This document shows, in pieces, positions 13,401 to 22,860 of a stretch of 64,000 nucleotides of DNA. This stretch comes from Macrocystis pyrifera (Eukaryota; Sar; Phaeophyceae; Laminariales; Laminariaceae). The notes beneath the pieces were generated by a model. The model did no database searches and had not been told where the DNA came from. It was given only the letters and a program-made list of their open reading frames with translations. The stretch is taken from the NCBI GenBank assembly GCA_031763025.1, contig JASSKH010000038.1, forward strand, positions 2,831,001 to 2,895,000, read 5' to 3'. Every line of letters begins with the position of its first letter. Positions within the stretch are counted from its first letter, which is position 1. The position numbers and the translations under genes are program-made.

Positions 13401-16400
13401 CCTCCTCCTCCTCCCGCAGACGCTCCACTTTGGTACCGATTTTGGTAACCGTTCTGTAGCATTTGCATATGTTGCAAGTGCGTCTGCATCCCGTGAGAAG
13501 CAGCAACAACAACAACAACAACAACAACAACATTCAACATGTCAAGCATCGTTGCAGGGACACTGCGCGCATACAGAAAATACTTGTCTTGGAGTTACTA
13601 CAGAAAGGGAGCAGCATCGGGACTTGGTACTACTAATACTATTGGCCGAGACAAGCCGCGCTGCTATCGTTTCCAGCTGAGTATCCTTCAACAGCACTGC
13701 GGTAGGTACTAACGACTCGTGAGGTTTGGTGAGTCGCACGACGCCTTCGGCAAATTCAAAAGTACGGAACATCTCCAAATTGACAATCTAAATCGAGCAT
13801 CTCCCGTTCTCCAGCCTAGGTGCTATTACGGGGGACCACAGTAAATAGGACCAAATATTGTTAGTAAAAATAGGTAAACATATAGGTTTTTATGTGCACC
13901 GTAGGTCCTATTTACTATGGTCCCCCGGAATCGTACGGGTGAGAAGAAACGCGTCGGCTTGCACTACGAACGCAAAGTTAGGCGGATTTTTCTTCACCAA
14001 GTTGTTTTCACGCTTCCTTTACGCAGCAGCGCAGTATTAAACACACATCAAGATTAGGTGTTCCATGAAACAGCAGAGCTCGCTAAATCCGTTCACCTTG
14101 GACGAACACTGATGAACATGCAGATCAAGCCTCGTTATATTTGTTCGGGCCATCGGCGGAAAAAACAAAACCTTCAGTTACTTTGCTTTACGTCGGTGGC
14201 TGTCGGTTATACTTGCTTATATCTATTACATGTAAATATATCATTGATGATCCTCAGTCTGATCTGATCCGTTTTCGGTCGGCGGACCTCTCCCGCCTCT
14301 GACCGTATTTCCGCTCGGTTTCTTCGCCGGGGCGTGCCCCTTCCACGCCTGAACGCTCGGTGTCGGAGAATCCGCGCACTCAGCGCCGTAGCGCCTGCGC
14401 GAAGCCTTGACGTTGAGATTTACGGAGGAATCTCAAATCCCTGCCCTGTCAGTGTTTTGGCAATGGTCCCTCGAGAGAGTGTATATATTCGCGTGGTTCT
14501 TTCCGGCACGTGCTCTCTGACCTCCGAACCATGGGGAGGGTCAACTACCCGGCCGGCGTCGCCATTGTGGGGGCCTGCGCAGGTGGCAGTATCTGGGACA
14601 TCGATGGAACTCCCGGATAGCACATGCCACCCAGGCTTAGATGAGAATTGCCATCCACAAAAAAATATGCCGCCCGGGGGATATGAGAGATATCGCATGT
14701 CACCTACAGCCAGCAGCACATATGGTGTGTACGCTATCGTACAGCGGCAGCTGCAGTGGAGCTGTACTACGTGGCTGCGGAGATGTGCTGCGTACCGCTG
14801 CAGCAGTACTGTTCCAGCAGCTGCTGTGACGGCACCTTTCTACGGAGCTGCGCTGTCCACCATCGCGTACTCCCAGAGTGACAAGTTATTAATAGTTACA
14901 CCGCCTTCTAGGATTCCGCCGCTTTTCGGTTAATCCGCAAATAATCGTCAGCATTCTTGCCGCCTTTTCATTCATCAATTCGCTGTTAGGAACACATACA
15001 ATAACTTCATCTCACACTTCTCAGAGTGGAGTGCGGGGCGCACGCTCTCAATCTCTTGGCATCGAGTCTCAGCAGCCTCCTCCTATTCCTCTACTCTATA
15101 CTCCCTTCACGAAAGTCTGCGACCGGCGGCTGTCCAGGCCGCCGGCGTAGGCCCTTGTAGTTCCCCTGATGCCCAAAAAAACACACTTGAATCACGTGAT
15201 ATTTGAGCCCAATGTGTCATAGCAACCTAGAGTGGAGCAAACGCAAAAAACAAATCAAGTTTGGTCTCACACACATTCAAAACGCACGCTCCTCCCGACG
15301 CCGGCATGTCCAACACAGCCTTCTTACGTCGCAGATTGGCATACCTCAATGCTTCTCCGTACACTGTTCATCAGTTACGTATAAAATAACAAACCTCTTT
15401 ACGGAACCCAACCTCGAGCAAAAGCAAGGGATAGGAGGGCCACCACCTACCACGTGCTGCGGCTGTTGGTGTTGTTGCTGCTGCAACACCTGTTGATAAC
15501 GCTGCTGCCGAAACTGCTCTTGGCTGTGCGTGAGGGACTGGTAGGCGCGCCAGTCTCTTGCTGCGTCGTTGTACGGCTGCTGGCAAGGTGGACAGACAAG
15601 CCGAGTATGGTTTCGTATGAAGTGGCCTCCCATACATCCAGGGGCATGGCGGTACGGTACCTATATCACGTAGTTGAAGGGGGACGTGGTGATACGTGCC
15701 GAAGACCGCAACAGGGACGCACACCAACCCGACTCATTCAAAAGGTCAAGCGTCGACAGCCAAGGCAGTAGCATGCACACACCAAACATGAACATATAAA
15801 AATGCCAAAACAAATGCGCGATGAATGTAAGCACGTACCACAGCGTTGGAGACCATCGGCTCCGGCTGTAACGGTGCCGGTGCCGGGGGTTGTGCCACGG
15901 GCGCAGTTGTGTCGTCTGTCAAATCGATCGCCTCACCAGAGCCTCCGCAAGTGGAGCAGATGGCTGTCCAGCGATGGGGCCAGCTCCAGGTGGTGGCTGC
16001 ACGCCGACACACAAGCAAGGGATGAAGGCTTCATTGGGACGGACGCCTACAATCATAATACTTGGCTGCTTCGCCGAGGCTCGCCGTCGTATATCAAGGC
16101 CACGACATATGGGCAACCCTGTGTATCCTACGAACAGCATGTTGCCTTGGGAGGGATACGATACATGTGTTCCACGCATTTACCACAACGGTTGGATGCG
16201 TTGCCTTCGCCGCACCAAGTTAAACCTTTCGTCTGGTAAATCCTAACCCCATTATCCACGTGAACAAATGCTTGCCAGCCCACCGCCGCATGCAGTTAGA
16301 TGGAAACACATTCAGCAATAAATAAATTAGTAGCACCGTTACCTGCACGCCCTGTGCAAAAGAAAATGCCTGTGCCTGGCGCTGCGCAATCGCCACCATT

Positions 16401-18985
16401 CCTCCTTGCAGTGGTTGGCCAACCTGAAGCAGTAGATCGCGACAGAGAGAACCGCAAAGAGGTTGTGTGGTAGCTCTGCGAGTAGACAACCACCAGGTAT
16501 ATTAAAAAAAAAAAAATAAAAACAAGGGCTTCATCTTCATGTACTGCTGTAGTACTCGATATTCCTCGTTGCACCATAACACAGTGGAGCCTTGATCTGC
16601 ATCAGCTACAAGTTAGGCGCAACTGCCACGACTGTTCTAGTTCGTTGCACATTTCACCGCATCTATGGCCTCACGAGCAATAGCTGTCGATGGAGCACGC
16701 TATCACGAATGCGGTAAAATGCAAGCACAGATGGTGTGAAATGTACCGTACTCCAGAAGGTAATGAAAAGCATCCCCCCTTCGGAGCAAGAAACCCACTT
16801 CTCGCCTGTAATGGTGTATGTTGTTGCACAGCAAGCGGCTGGGGCTGGGGTTGCTGAAACTGGGCATGCTGTGGGTTCGTTTCACCCTGCAGCTGTGGTT
16901 GCAACAGGTCAGCATTAAGCTGTTGCATCTGTGGTTGCTGTTGCAGCTGTTTTTCTCTCTTGCGCTGAAGCCACCTTTGCGCAAAACGTCGGTATTTCTC
17001 GAACTGGGAAGACCGTAGATCTTCAAGCTGCTTCGTTCGCGAGTTGTCTTGCGGCATGCCCAAGAAGATGTGAACAGGCGTGTTTCTCATTTCCTGCGAC
17101 GAAAGGGGCTATAACTAGTTGGTTGGCTGGTGCGAAGATGGCAAGACCAAACGCTCGCGACCACAACCCAATAGTGGGCAAAACAAAGCTGTACTCACAA
17201 TACCGGCAATAAGTAAATACTCCGTGAGATTACTGCTGTGCGTAGCTGATACTCGAAACAGGTTTAGTAACTCGATCAACCTTGACCCTGTCGCACGAGG
17301 TCAAACCGGAAAACTCAACACCTCGCGTTAACGCAAACGAAAATACTAGGGCTTTGAGTTGGCTGGGCTTCCCGGCTAGTTACTACTATTAATAACACTT
17401 TACATGGTTCGGTGGTGAAAGAAAGGCAGCTAACTATCTAGTTTATCAACAAAATACACTTGGCCAGCCACAAACGCATCTCTCATGTACAAAGACGCAG
17501 GACTCCGCAACGCAATTACAGTAGGTTTAAAACCTAATATTATTACGCTACATAGTTCGATGATGAAAGAAAGCCAACTATCCAGTTTATCAACAAAAAA
17601 CCTTTGGCCAGCCACAAACGCGTCACCACGGTACAATGACGCAGAGCTCAGCAACTCAACTACTTTAATACCTAGTCAATTAATAATTCTTCGACTACTA
17701 CTGTAATAGTCCGCCAGCTCACAGCCCTAGTTAACGCCTTTGCAGAGTCCTTTACAGAGTCGAAACATACCACGAAGTACTATCCACCTCCTGCAACGAG
17801 AGCCGCAGGGCGTGGCCTCAGGTAAGGCAAGTAGTTGCATAAAAATACGTAAATGGTGGGTTGTCAACGAGAACATTACCCTAACTATATAGCGAATGTT
17901 ACCAGTCTGTAAAGCATAACCGCTAAACGTTGGAGAACTAATAACAGTAAGGCGGTTAGCGTTGGTATAGTCCTTGCAGTAAAAAAAGCTGCAGTATTAT
18001 TAGATTAGGGAAAATGGTTTGGTCGAACTTACAAACAGCTTGTCGGGAAAGCATGGTATGCGGTGGGCACTCGTATAAAAGCGCTAATCAGTCCGTTTCG
18101 TGGCAATGCATGGTATACAATCGTCGCCGATTCGAAGAGACCCAAGCGCACACCGGTACCAGTACTATTGGTAATATATTAAACACGATTAACATTTTCC
18201 CGTTTCCCAGCAGCTCATGGTTACGGCGGAATTTCCGTGACGTATGCAACACATCCTCTCGCCGCAACTGAAATCCGTGTTGCTGGCATGGCCGTAAAAG
18301 TTGAGAACATGAGGACATTCAAGGTCGACTCCTGACAATCACATACCACTACCATAATTAAATAACGGTTCTAATGCATCGAGCAGCAACTACTGCTGTA
18401 GTTATCTACATCGTTAACAATATCATACTCGTACTGTACAGTACCAGGTAGATATGTAATATTTTTAGTAGTAACATAGTATGAGTATGATATACTGCAT
18501 TGCTAAAGGGGAAAGACTGATGATCTTCAATTGGAGGACATTTTTTTCACGAGCATCATACTCTCACGTACTACTGGTAATAACGTTACAGGCCATCTCA
18601 CATACTCCTTGCGAGATTCTTGTAAACATGCTAGCTGCAGCATCAGCATCAGCCACGGCTCCTCCATCTCCGAGGTCAATGTGAATTATGTCTTCCGCCG
18701 TTGCCGCCCCCTGCGATTCCTGCGACGAGGAAGAGGGGCCCGTCTGCTGAGGCTGAAACTCTTGTGGCCTCTCCGCTTCCGCTTCTCGCGAACTCTGCTG
18801 GGGCTGATTTCCACTAGTCGCCGCCAGAGGCATCGGGGCGGTGCCACTGGCCCCATGAGAGCGTTCATCGGACGGCCCCGCAACAGGCACGGCTGACGCG
18901 ACAAGAGGGGTAACTTGCGTTTGAGCTTGATGCTGATGCTGCAGGTCAACGGTTGGGCTCGACGCCACCCCATTCTCGCCAGTAC
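3633..18985 (-). CDS. SMARCAL1/ZRANB3-like annealing helicase (HARP + SNF2), multi-exon, 3' part not found
   Basis: SNF2-family ATPase with a HARP domain, the hallmark of SMARCAL1-type enzymes that re-anneal RPA-coated single strands and remodel stalled replication forks in the nucleus. Exons joined in phase, 5' to 3' on the minus strand: (18606-18985), about 16752 or 16806-17093, 16343-16423, 15937-15996, 15451-15579, 13292-13483, 12418-12552, 11991-12062, 10860-10931, 10131-10262, 9491-9610, 8967-9173, 8269-8367, 7802-7944, 7313-7421, 7021-7126, 4051-4237, 3633-3777. All have AG acceptors. Donors are GT, except a GC donor after 11991 and possibly after 16806. The last seen exon ends, phase 0, just after IRIDGRTK in the second RecA lobe. 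Helicase motifs V and VI are not visible at 1-3632, so the gene either runs off the left edge or is truncated. The 18606-18985 exon is the least certain member. Confidence 0.85.
4238..7020. other. Long helicase intron without recognised gene
   Basis: This is the intron between the LPPKQ exon and the AKIPGVI exon. It contains a cluster of CGATTTT/CCGATTTTTG words and a poly-G run. Both strands have many short open frames, but none shows a family motif together with splice sites. I see nothing else in it. Confidence 0.6.
4968..4983 (+). repeat. Poly-G tract (16 G)
   Basis: An uninterrupted run of 16 G directly follows the C/T-rich words CCCGATTTTCCCGATTTTTGCC. It lies inside the 2.8-kb helicase intron. 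Such runs can form quadruplexes and are prone to length error in sequencing. Confidence 0.9.
7802..10262 (-). CDS. SNF2 ATPase lobe 1 exons of the helicase
   Basis: Exon 10131-10262 is an acidic linker ([20 protein letters not shown]). Exon 9491-9610 gives [11 protein letters not shown] and the Walker A/motif [11 protein letters not shown]. Exon 8967-9173 begins [20 protein letters not shown] (motif Ia) and contains VVIMSYEL (motif Ib). Exon 8269-8367 gives motif II as [12 protein letters not shown], with Cys where many family members have Ser. Exon 7802-7944 gives motif [22 protein letters not shown], then [10 protein letters not shown]. Exon phases are 0, 0, 0, 0 and 2. The order and spacing match the SMARCAL1/ZRANB3 group. 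All catalytic residues of lobe 1 are present, so this part looks functional. Confidence 0.92.
10860..12552 (-). CDS. HARP domain exons of the helicase
   Basis: Exon 12418-12552 (45 codons) ends with [15 protein letters not shown]. Exon 11991-12062 (24 codons) gives [16 protein letters not shown]. Exon 10860-10931 (24 codons) gives [18 protein letters not shown]. Joined, they reproduce the HARP pattern: an initial beta strand, then Y-D-x-K followed by R-x-W-x-F-P-L and a helix. HARP confers the annealing-helicase activity and fork binding in SMARCAL1. The middle exon has acceptor CTCCGCAG, but phase and domain alignment place its 3' end at AAG|GCACGT, a GC donor. All junctions are phase 0. Confidence 0.85.
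12836..13040. repeat. Dispersed repeat, copy 1 (related copy at 57100-57315)
   Basis: The stretch from CCTGTCGTATCCA through GACAATGTAGTATCTCTGTG-like sequence to GGATGTCGACGGGTAGAAAG and AATGTGAAGAAC aligns along its length with 57100-57315. Both copies are preceded by a T/C-rich tract of similar composition. Here it lies in a helicase intron. Confidence 0.8.
13292..15579 (-). CDS. Helicase linker exons (Gln-rich, Gly-rich)
   Basis: Exon 15451-15579 (43 codons, acceptor CTTGCCAG, donor GTG|GTAGGT) encodes [16 protein letters not shown] followed by a Gln-rich tract ([15 protein letters not shown]). Exon 13292-13483 (64 codons, acceptor GGGATGCAG, donor AGG|GTGAGA) encodes [14 protein letters not shown], an eight-Gly run from a CTC/GAG microsatellite, and [18 protein letters not shown]. 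Both are phase 0 at both ends. These are disordered linkers and carry no recognised domain. They sit between the N-terminal helix and HARP, the usual position of low-complexity spacers in this family. Confidence 0.7.
13501..13533. repeat. (CAA)n microsatellite
   Basis: CAG is followed by about nine CAA units, just upstream (minus strand) of the acceptor of the Gly-rich helicase exon at 13483. Confidence 0.9.
13827..13929. mobile_element. ~105-bp palindromic MITE, copy 1
   Basis: Starts TACGGGGGACCACAGTAAAT and ends with the complement, ATTTACTATGGTCCCCCGGA. The inverted repeats are about 25 bp and the AT-rich core contains ATAGGTTTTT. Two more copies lie at 59404-59507 and 59592-59697. There is no coding capacity. 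TA or TTA at the ends suggests a TA target, as for Tc1/mariner-derived MITEs. It is inserted in a helicase intron. Confidence 0.85.
14334..14933 (+). other. Unassigned 199-codon open frame in a helicase intron
   Basis: A continuous plus-strand frame of 199 codons starts with ATG and lies in the 2-kb intron between exons 15451-15579 and 13292-13483. Its translation is rich in Ser, Pro, Thr and Cys and shows no family motif. The surrounding sequence (about 14245-15170) differs in composition from its neighbours and could be a retroelement or LTR fragment. I could not find matching ends. It may be a chance frame. Confidence 0.25.
15937..17093 (-). CDS. Helicase N-terminal exons: RPA-binding-like helix and Gln-rich linkers
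   Basis: The exon starting at 17093 (acceptor TTTCGTCGCAG) encodes a basic amphipathic helix, [20 protein letters not shown], preceded by KQLEDLRSS and followed by Gln-rich sequence. Its spacing of Q, K/R and A/R residues resembles the N-terminal RPA32-binding helix of SMARCAL1. The exon can end at 16806 (CAG|GCGAGA, a GC donor) or at 16752 (GGA|GTACGG); both are phase 0. Exon 16343-16423 encodes [16 protein letters not shown] and ends CAG|GTAACG. Exon 15937-15996 encodes [20 protein letters not shown] and ends CTG|GTGAGG. In another frame, the bases around 15839-15965 read EAIDLTDD and end at a good donor, GTG|GTACGT, so the exon structure here is not settled. Confidence 0.65.
17404..17675. 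repeat. Two-copy direct repeat of about 135 bp
   Basis: The segment CATGGTTCGGTGGTGAAAGA ... CAACAAAATACACTTGGCCA ... is repeated in diverged form from about 17540 (CATAGTTCGATGATGAAAGA ... CAACAAAAAACCTTTGGCCA). It lies upstream of the exon at 17093. The following stretch to 18605 is AT-rich with no exon that I can support. Confidence 0.75.
18606..18985 (-). CDS. Probable 5' exon, low-complexity acidic/Gln/Ala-rich (helicase N-terminus or separate gene)
   Basis: A 380-bp exon with acceptor ACATTCAG and donor GGA|GTATGT. The open frame is rich in Gln, Ser, Pro and Ala ([29 protein letters not shown]) and ends with an acidic hydrophobic patch, [12 protein letters not shown], that resembles a SUMO-interacting core. 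The exon ends in phase 0 and the next good acceptor downstream, at 17093, is also phase 0, so it can be spliced to the helicase N-terminus. No initiation codon context was found, so more exons upstream are possible. It could belong to a different gene. Confidence 0.5.
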
Positions 18986-19454
18986 CTGAATGTATTCATA
19001 GCGTTTGGAGGCATGGCAAGGTTCGATATTGTATCGCAACCAAGTGTATCGGTGAAGCGTATATTTCAGGTTGAGGTCTGGCAAATAAAGCAGTCGTGAT
19101 GTAGTGATGGCCTTACCTCGCTCCCGCCGTCGGTACAATGTGCAGCATTTATCGTGTCTGTACAGGTAACTTTGACGAGACGTTATTTCGACCAACTCCT
19201 TCCCTCTTCCTTCACCTTTAGCGGTGCCGGTTCGTCACGTACCAAACGCGAATGAGCTATGGATAATTTGCTGGTTCATTCACGAATCTTTTGACTGTTG
19301 TCTGGTGTACCCGACGGCCTTAAACACCACAATAAGGAGCGTGACTCCACTTCGTGGGCTGTATTTGCTTGTAATATTTTTACATTTTATGAGCGCATGC
19401 ACGGCGCAAAACATACTGTAGAAAGATAGGACCTTTTTTCCCTTTCGATATTGC

Positions 19455-19511
19455 TGGAGCGACCGACCGACCGACCGGGATCCACCAACGCACACAAGTT
19501 GACCACAGATA
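19455..19511. repeat. Dispersed repeat with (GACC)n core, copy 1
   Basis: GACCGACCGACCGACC is followed by GGGATCCACCAACGCACACA and AGTTGACCACAG. The reverse complement of 60495-60565 gives the same order of words (GACCGACC repeat, GGGATCCCACC, ACGCACACAAGCTGAC). The two are therefore copies in opposite orientation. Confidence 0.75.
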
Positions 19512-19559
19512 GTTGAAATATACATATACTGCTGCGTGAGTTCCCTAGGATCCCATTAA

Positions 19560-20344
19560 GGCTGTTTCCTATGCGGTTCGATTTCGAGCTTCAAATTAGT
19601 ATTTTTCGATCTCAAAAATGAAAGCCCCTGCTTATGCAGTCAGAATATGCAAAATCCGACCGGATTTTTGTCGATTTGAGAATCCGATGACCCAAGTCAG
19701 TCAGATTTTGGCCGAAAATTCGACGACTCGGGTCATCAGATTTTGAAATCGAAAAATGGCATGGTCTCTAAATTCAAGATGTTGTCCACGACAGTAAGCA
19801 GCAGCAGAACGATCGATGGGATGGATGATGACACAGCTGTACAGCGACGTTGCTGCGCGCCCGACGCGTCGTCCGTGGGCGGCATGTCTCTCCGTGGCCA
19901 GACTACAGTCGGCTGGCGCGGGCTTCGGGCCCAGAGACCACGAGAAGCGCACTCGGCGCCTCTGCGTGGATACGTACTCGTAGACTAGCAGCAGCAGCAA
20001 CACAGCAGCAGACAGTCAAATTGTTAAATACAAAATACCAAGATAGGTTGACGCTACAGTAGCGCACTCGGCAAGTCTCTTCGCCGCCAGACCAAAGGCA
20101 GTCAGCGTTGGCTCGGACGTTTAGGTCCTACGCGCAGTGAAGCGCACCCAGCGCGTCTCTTCGCGGCGCCAGACCACAACAACAGCAGTTGGTCTCGGCG
20201 TTTGCTCGATTCTCTGCACGCCCAATAAATCTGATTAGTCCGCATAGGAAGACTGTTTCGATTTGCCAAATTCACATCTGAAAATGCGATCGGGTCAAAA
20301 TCTGAAGCTTGGAATTAAAAAATCGAACCGCACAGGAAACAGTC
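19560..20344. mobile_element. ~785-bp terminal-inverted-repeat element, non-autonomous
   Basis: The left end, GGCTGTTTCCTATGCGGTTC followed by GATTT...GAGCTTCAAATT, is mirrored at the right end by AATCTGAAGCTTGGAATT, then AATCGAACCGCACAGGAAAC and AGTC. The inverted ends span about 45 bp with mismatches. Internally, around 19660-19760, a second inverted pair (GATTTGAGAATCCGATGACC and GGTCATCAGATTTTGAAATC) would fold into a hairpin. No transposase frame is seen. The target-site duplication is not clear. Confidence 0.7.
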
Positions 20345-20480
20345 TATACCGGATATGCGGCGCATTCTCAACAGCCACGAATGGGCTGCTGCTGCTGTTT
20401 CGGTATGATACATTACGCGGCGTTCACGCATGGAACATGAGACGCAAACGCTCGTACCAGTACACCATACGCATACGTAA

Positions 20481-21272
20481 GGGCCCGTCTTAACGACAAA
20501 CCTTTTTGATGATAATCATATATAGGAAATAAATAATTTGGTTTGATTTGAATAGAATTTCGTGAATAATATGCCTTTGGGTCCCATCGATGAATACCGT
20601 ATTTTTCTGAAAAAATCGAACAACGCACAGGGGTCAACCAATACTCGAGGGCAACCAGCGAGGCGAGCGACGGCCCGCGCGCCGGGGTCAGCCGCCGATT
20701 GTTTCTGCCGGCACCGCCGGAGAGGCTATCGCTTTCGGGATGTCTTGGGTGGCTGGCGCAGCCTCGAAGCCCCACGCAGGCAGCAGCGACGAGGATACAG
20801 CGATCGAAATTCTCAGCGAATTCATGACCTGGTCGGTGCTCGTGTGGTTTGCGAAGCAAATAGGGATGAAGAACTGGGTTTGCGACGGCCTTGTAAATTT
20901 TTGAGGCGCCACGGATGGTCTACTATGTGCTAGGGGTCGTCGGACCTCACACTGCGGCTGCTCCGGTGGCCCTGTCTCTCGGGAATGGTGGATCTCACCT
21001 GTGAAGCAGTCGACCACACAGCTCAAGTTTGCGTGGCTTGCTCCGGTTTCGGGGACATGCCACGTCGAGTTGGACACTCTCCCCAATTGAGTAACACTAA
21101 ACAAAAGAAGTCTAGAATTCTTGCCAAATTCGTTATTTTACTTTTTTTTCGAATCTCAAGTCAAAACGCCTGCTCGGTGATGCACTTTTCTTTCGATCAG
21201 TCAGATGCGAATTAAATCAAACGAAAAAACTTATCGGCGGAATATCATTAAAAAAAGTTCTCGTTAGGGCCC
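20481..21272 (+). mobile_element. GGGCCC-ended TIR element, copy 1
   Basis: Left end GGGCCCGTCTTAACGACAAA then CCTTTTTGATGATAATC. The right end, read on the other strand, is GGGCCCTAACGAGAACTTTT then TTTAATGATATTC. The ends are therefore imperfect inverted repeats of about 35 bp. The element abuts copy 2 and shares the GGGCCC. Its plus strand holds a roughly 70-codon frame ending TGA at 20902-20904 (PPIVSAGTAGEAIAFG ... NWVCDGLVNF) that is kept open in copy 2. Confidence 0.75.
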
Positions 21273-22070
21273 GTCTTAACGACAAACCTTTTTCATGATA
21301 ATCAAGTAGGAAAAAATTAATTTGATTTGATTTGAATAGAATTTCGAGAAAAATGCCTTTGGGTCCCATCGATGAATAGCGTATTTTGCCGAAAAAATCG
21401 AACAATGCACAAGGATCATAGAACACCCGAGAGCAACCAACGAGGCGAGCGACGGCCCGCGTCCTCCCAGGGGCGCCGGGGTCAGCCGCCGATTGTTTCT
21501 GCCGGCACCGCCGAAGAGGCTATCGCTTTTGGGATGTCTTGGGTGGCTAGCGCAGCCTCGAAGCCCCACGCAGGCAGCAGCGACGGGGATACAGCGATCG
21601 AAATTCTGAGCAAAGTCGTGACCTGGTCGGTGCTCGTGTGGTTTGCGAGGCAAAGAGGGGTGAATAACTGGGTTTGCGACGGCCTTGTAAATTTTTGAGG
21701 CGCCGCGGATGGTCTACTCTGTGCTAGGGGCCGTCGGACCTCACGCTGCGGCTGCTCCAGTGGCCCTGTCTCTCGGGAATGGTGGATCTCACCTGTGAAG
21801 AAGTCGACCACACGGCTCAAGTTTGCGTGGCTTGCTTCGGTTTCAGGAACATGCCACGTCGAGTTGGGCAAACTCCTCAAATTGAATAGCACTAAGAGCA
21901 AAAGAAGTCCAGACTTTGTGTCGAAATCATTTTTTTCGTTCTATTCGAATCAAAAGTCAAAACGCCTGCTTGGTGATTCACTTGTCAACCAATCAGATGC
22001 AAATCAAATCACACGAAAAACATATTGGCGGGTTATCATAAAAAAAACTTTCTCGCTATATTACGGGCCC
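21268..22070 (+). mobile_element. GGGCCC-ended TIR element, copy 2
   Basis: Same orientation as copy 1 and alignable along its whole length. Left end GGGCCCGTCTTAACGACAAA; right end GTTATCATAAAAAAAACTTT then CTCGCTATATTACGGGCCC. The frame PPIVSAGTAEEAIAFG ... NWVCDGLVNF ends at TGA 21696-21698. Most differences from copy 1 inside this frame are substitutions that do not shift it. A hydrophobic stretch, WSVLVWFA, is conserved. There is no recognisable transposase. Confidence 0.75.
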
Positions 22071-22860
22071 TGATGTAATTCATTAGTCGAACCATGCAAC
22101 GTATTCTGAACGTGGAAGTGTGGTGATTTTTAGGCCAAATCTTATGCAATATTATTTTTGTGAATGAAAACGGAAGGAGGTCGGATTTTTCAACGGCAAC
22201 AAATCCCACCACATCGTTAGTCGATGTGCAATCTTATCGTGATTTTGGTTTTATTTCATGGGGTAATAAAAAAAAACAGAACATAACTGAGACTTTGAAC
22301 TCCACATGAACGAGTCATTCACGCCGGGTTGGGCGGTCAACCCTCACCACCAGCTCCTCGAAGGAAGGACCGGAATGTGGAACCTCCTGGGGAGATGCGT
22401 AAGGGATTCGCTGGATCAGCAAGGACTCTCGCGCTCACGGAGCATGAGTTGCTTGCGGCGGTCGTAGTCAGAAAAAAAAAACGCGTCAGATTTATTTTGA
22501 TACTGCTGAAGTCTCGTCCTATTCGCCCCCAAAGCTGTTTGGCCTAGAGCAGCTGCAGTTGGGCGGCTGCAACGCACGCGATGGAGGCCAAGGTACTGAT
22601 ACCCTCCCTCCGTGGTGGACGATGCACGAGCGCTGTGTCCCAGCTGTGCACAAGCGTAACCAAGCACGTAGGGTCGTGACCCGTAATGAGCCAAGTCTAG
22701 AACCCATACAAAATTGTATAATGCCTCCGAAGGCTCATACAAAGCGTTTTCAGTCACTTTCTGAAATAATATCGAGTGGTCGAAAAAGCGGCTAAAAAAA
22801 AACATTTGGTCAAATAATATCATCGATAAAATCACGGAGAAACACTTTTTTCAATAAAAA
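22071..22860. other. Spacer between TIR elements, no supported gene
   Basis: AT-rich on both sides, with a central GC-rich stretch (22320-22720) containing open frames on both strands. None shows a recognised motif or splice structure. It could be a fragment of an older element. Confidence 0.4.
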
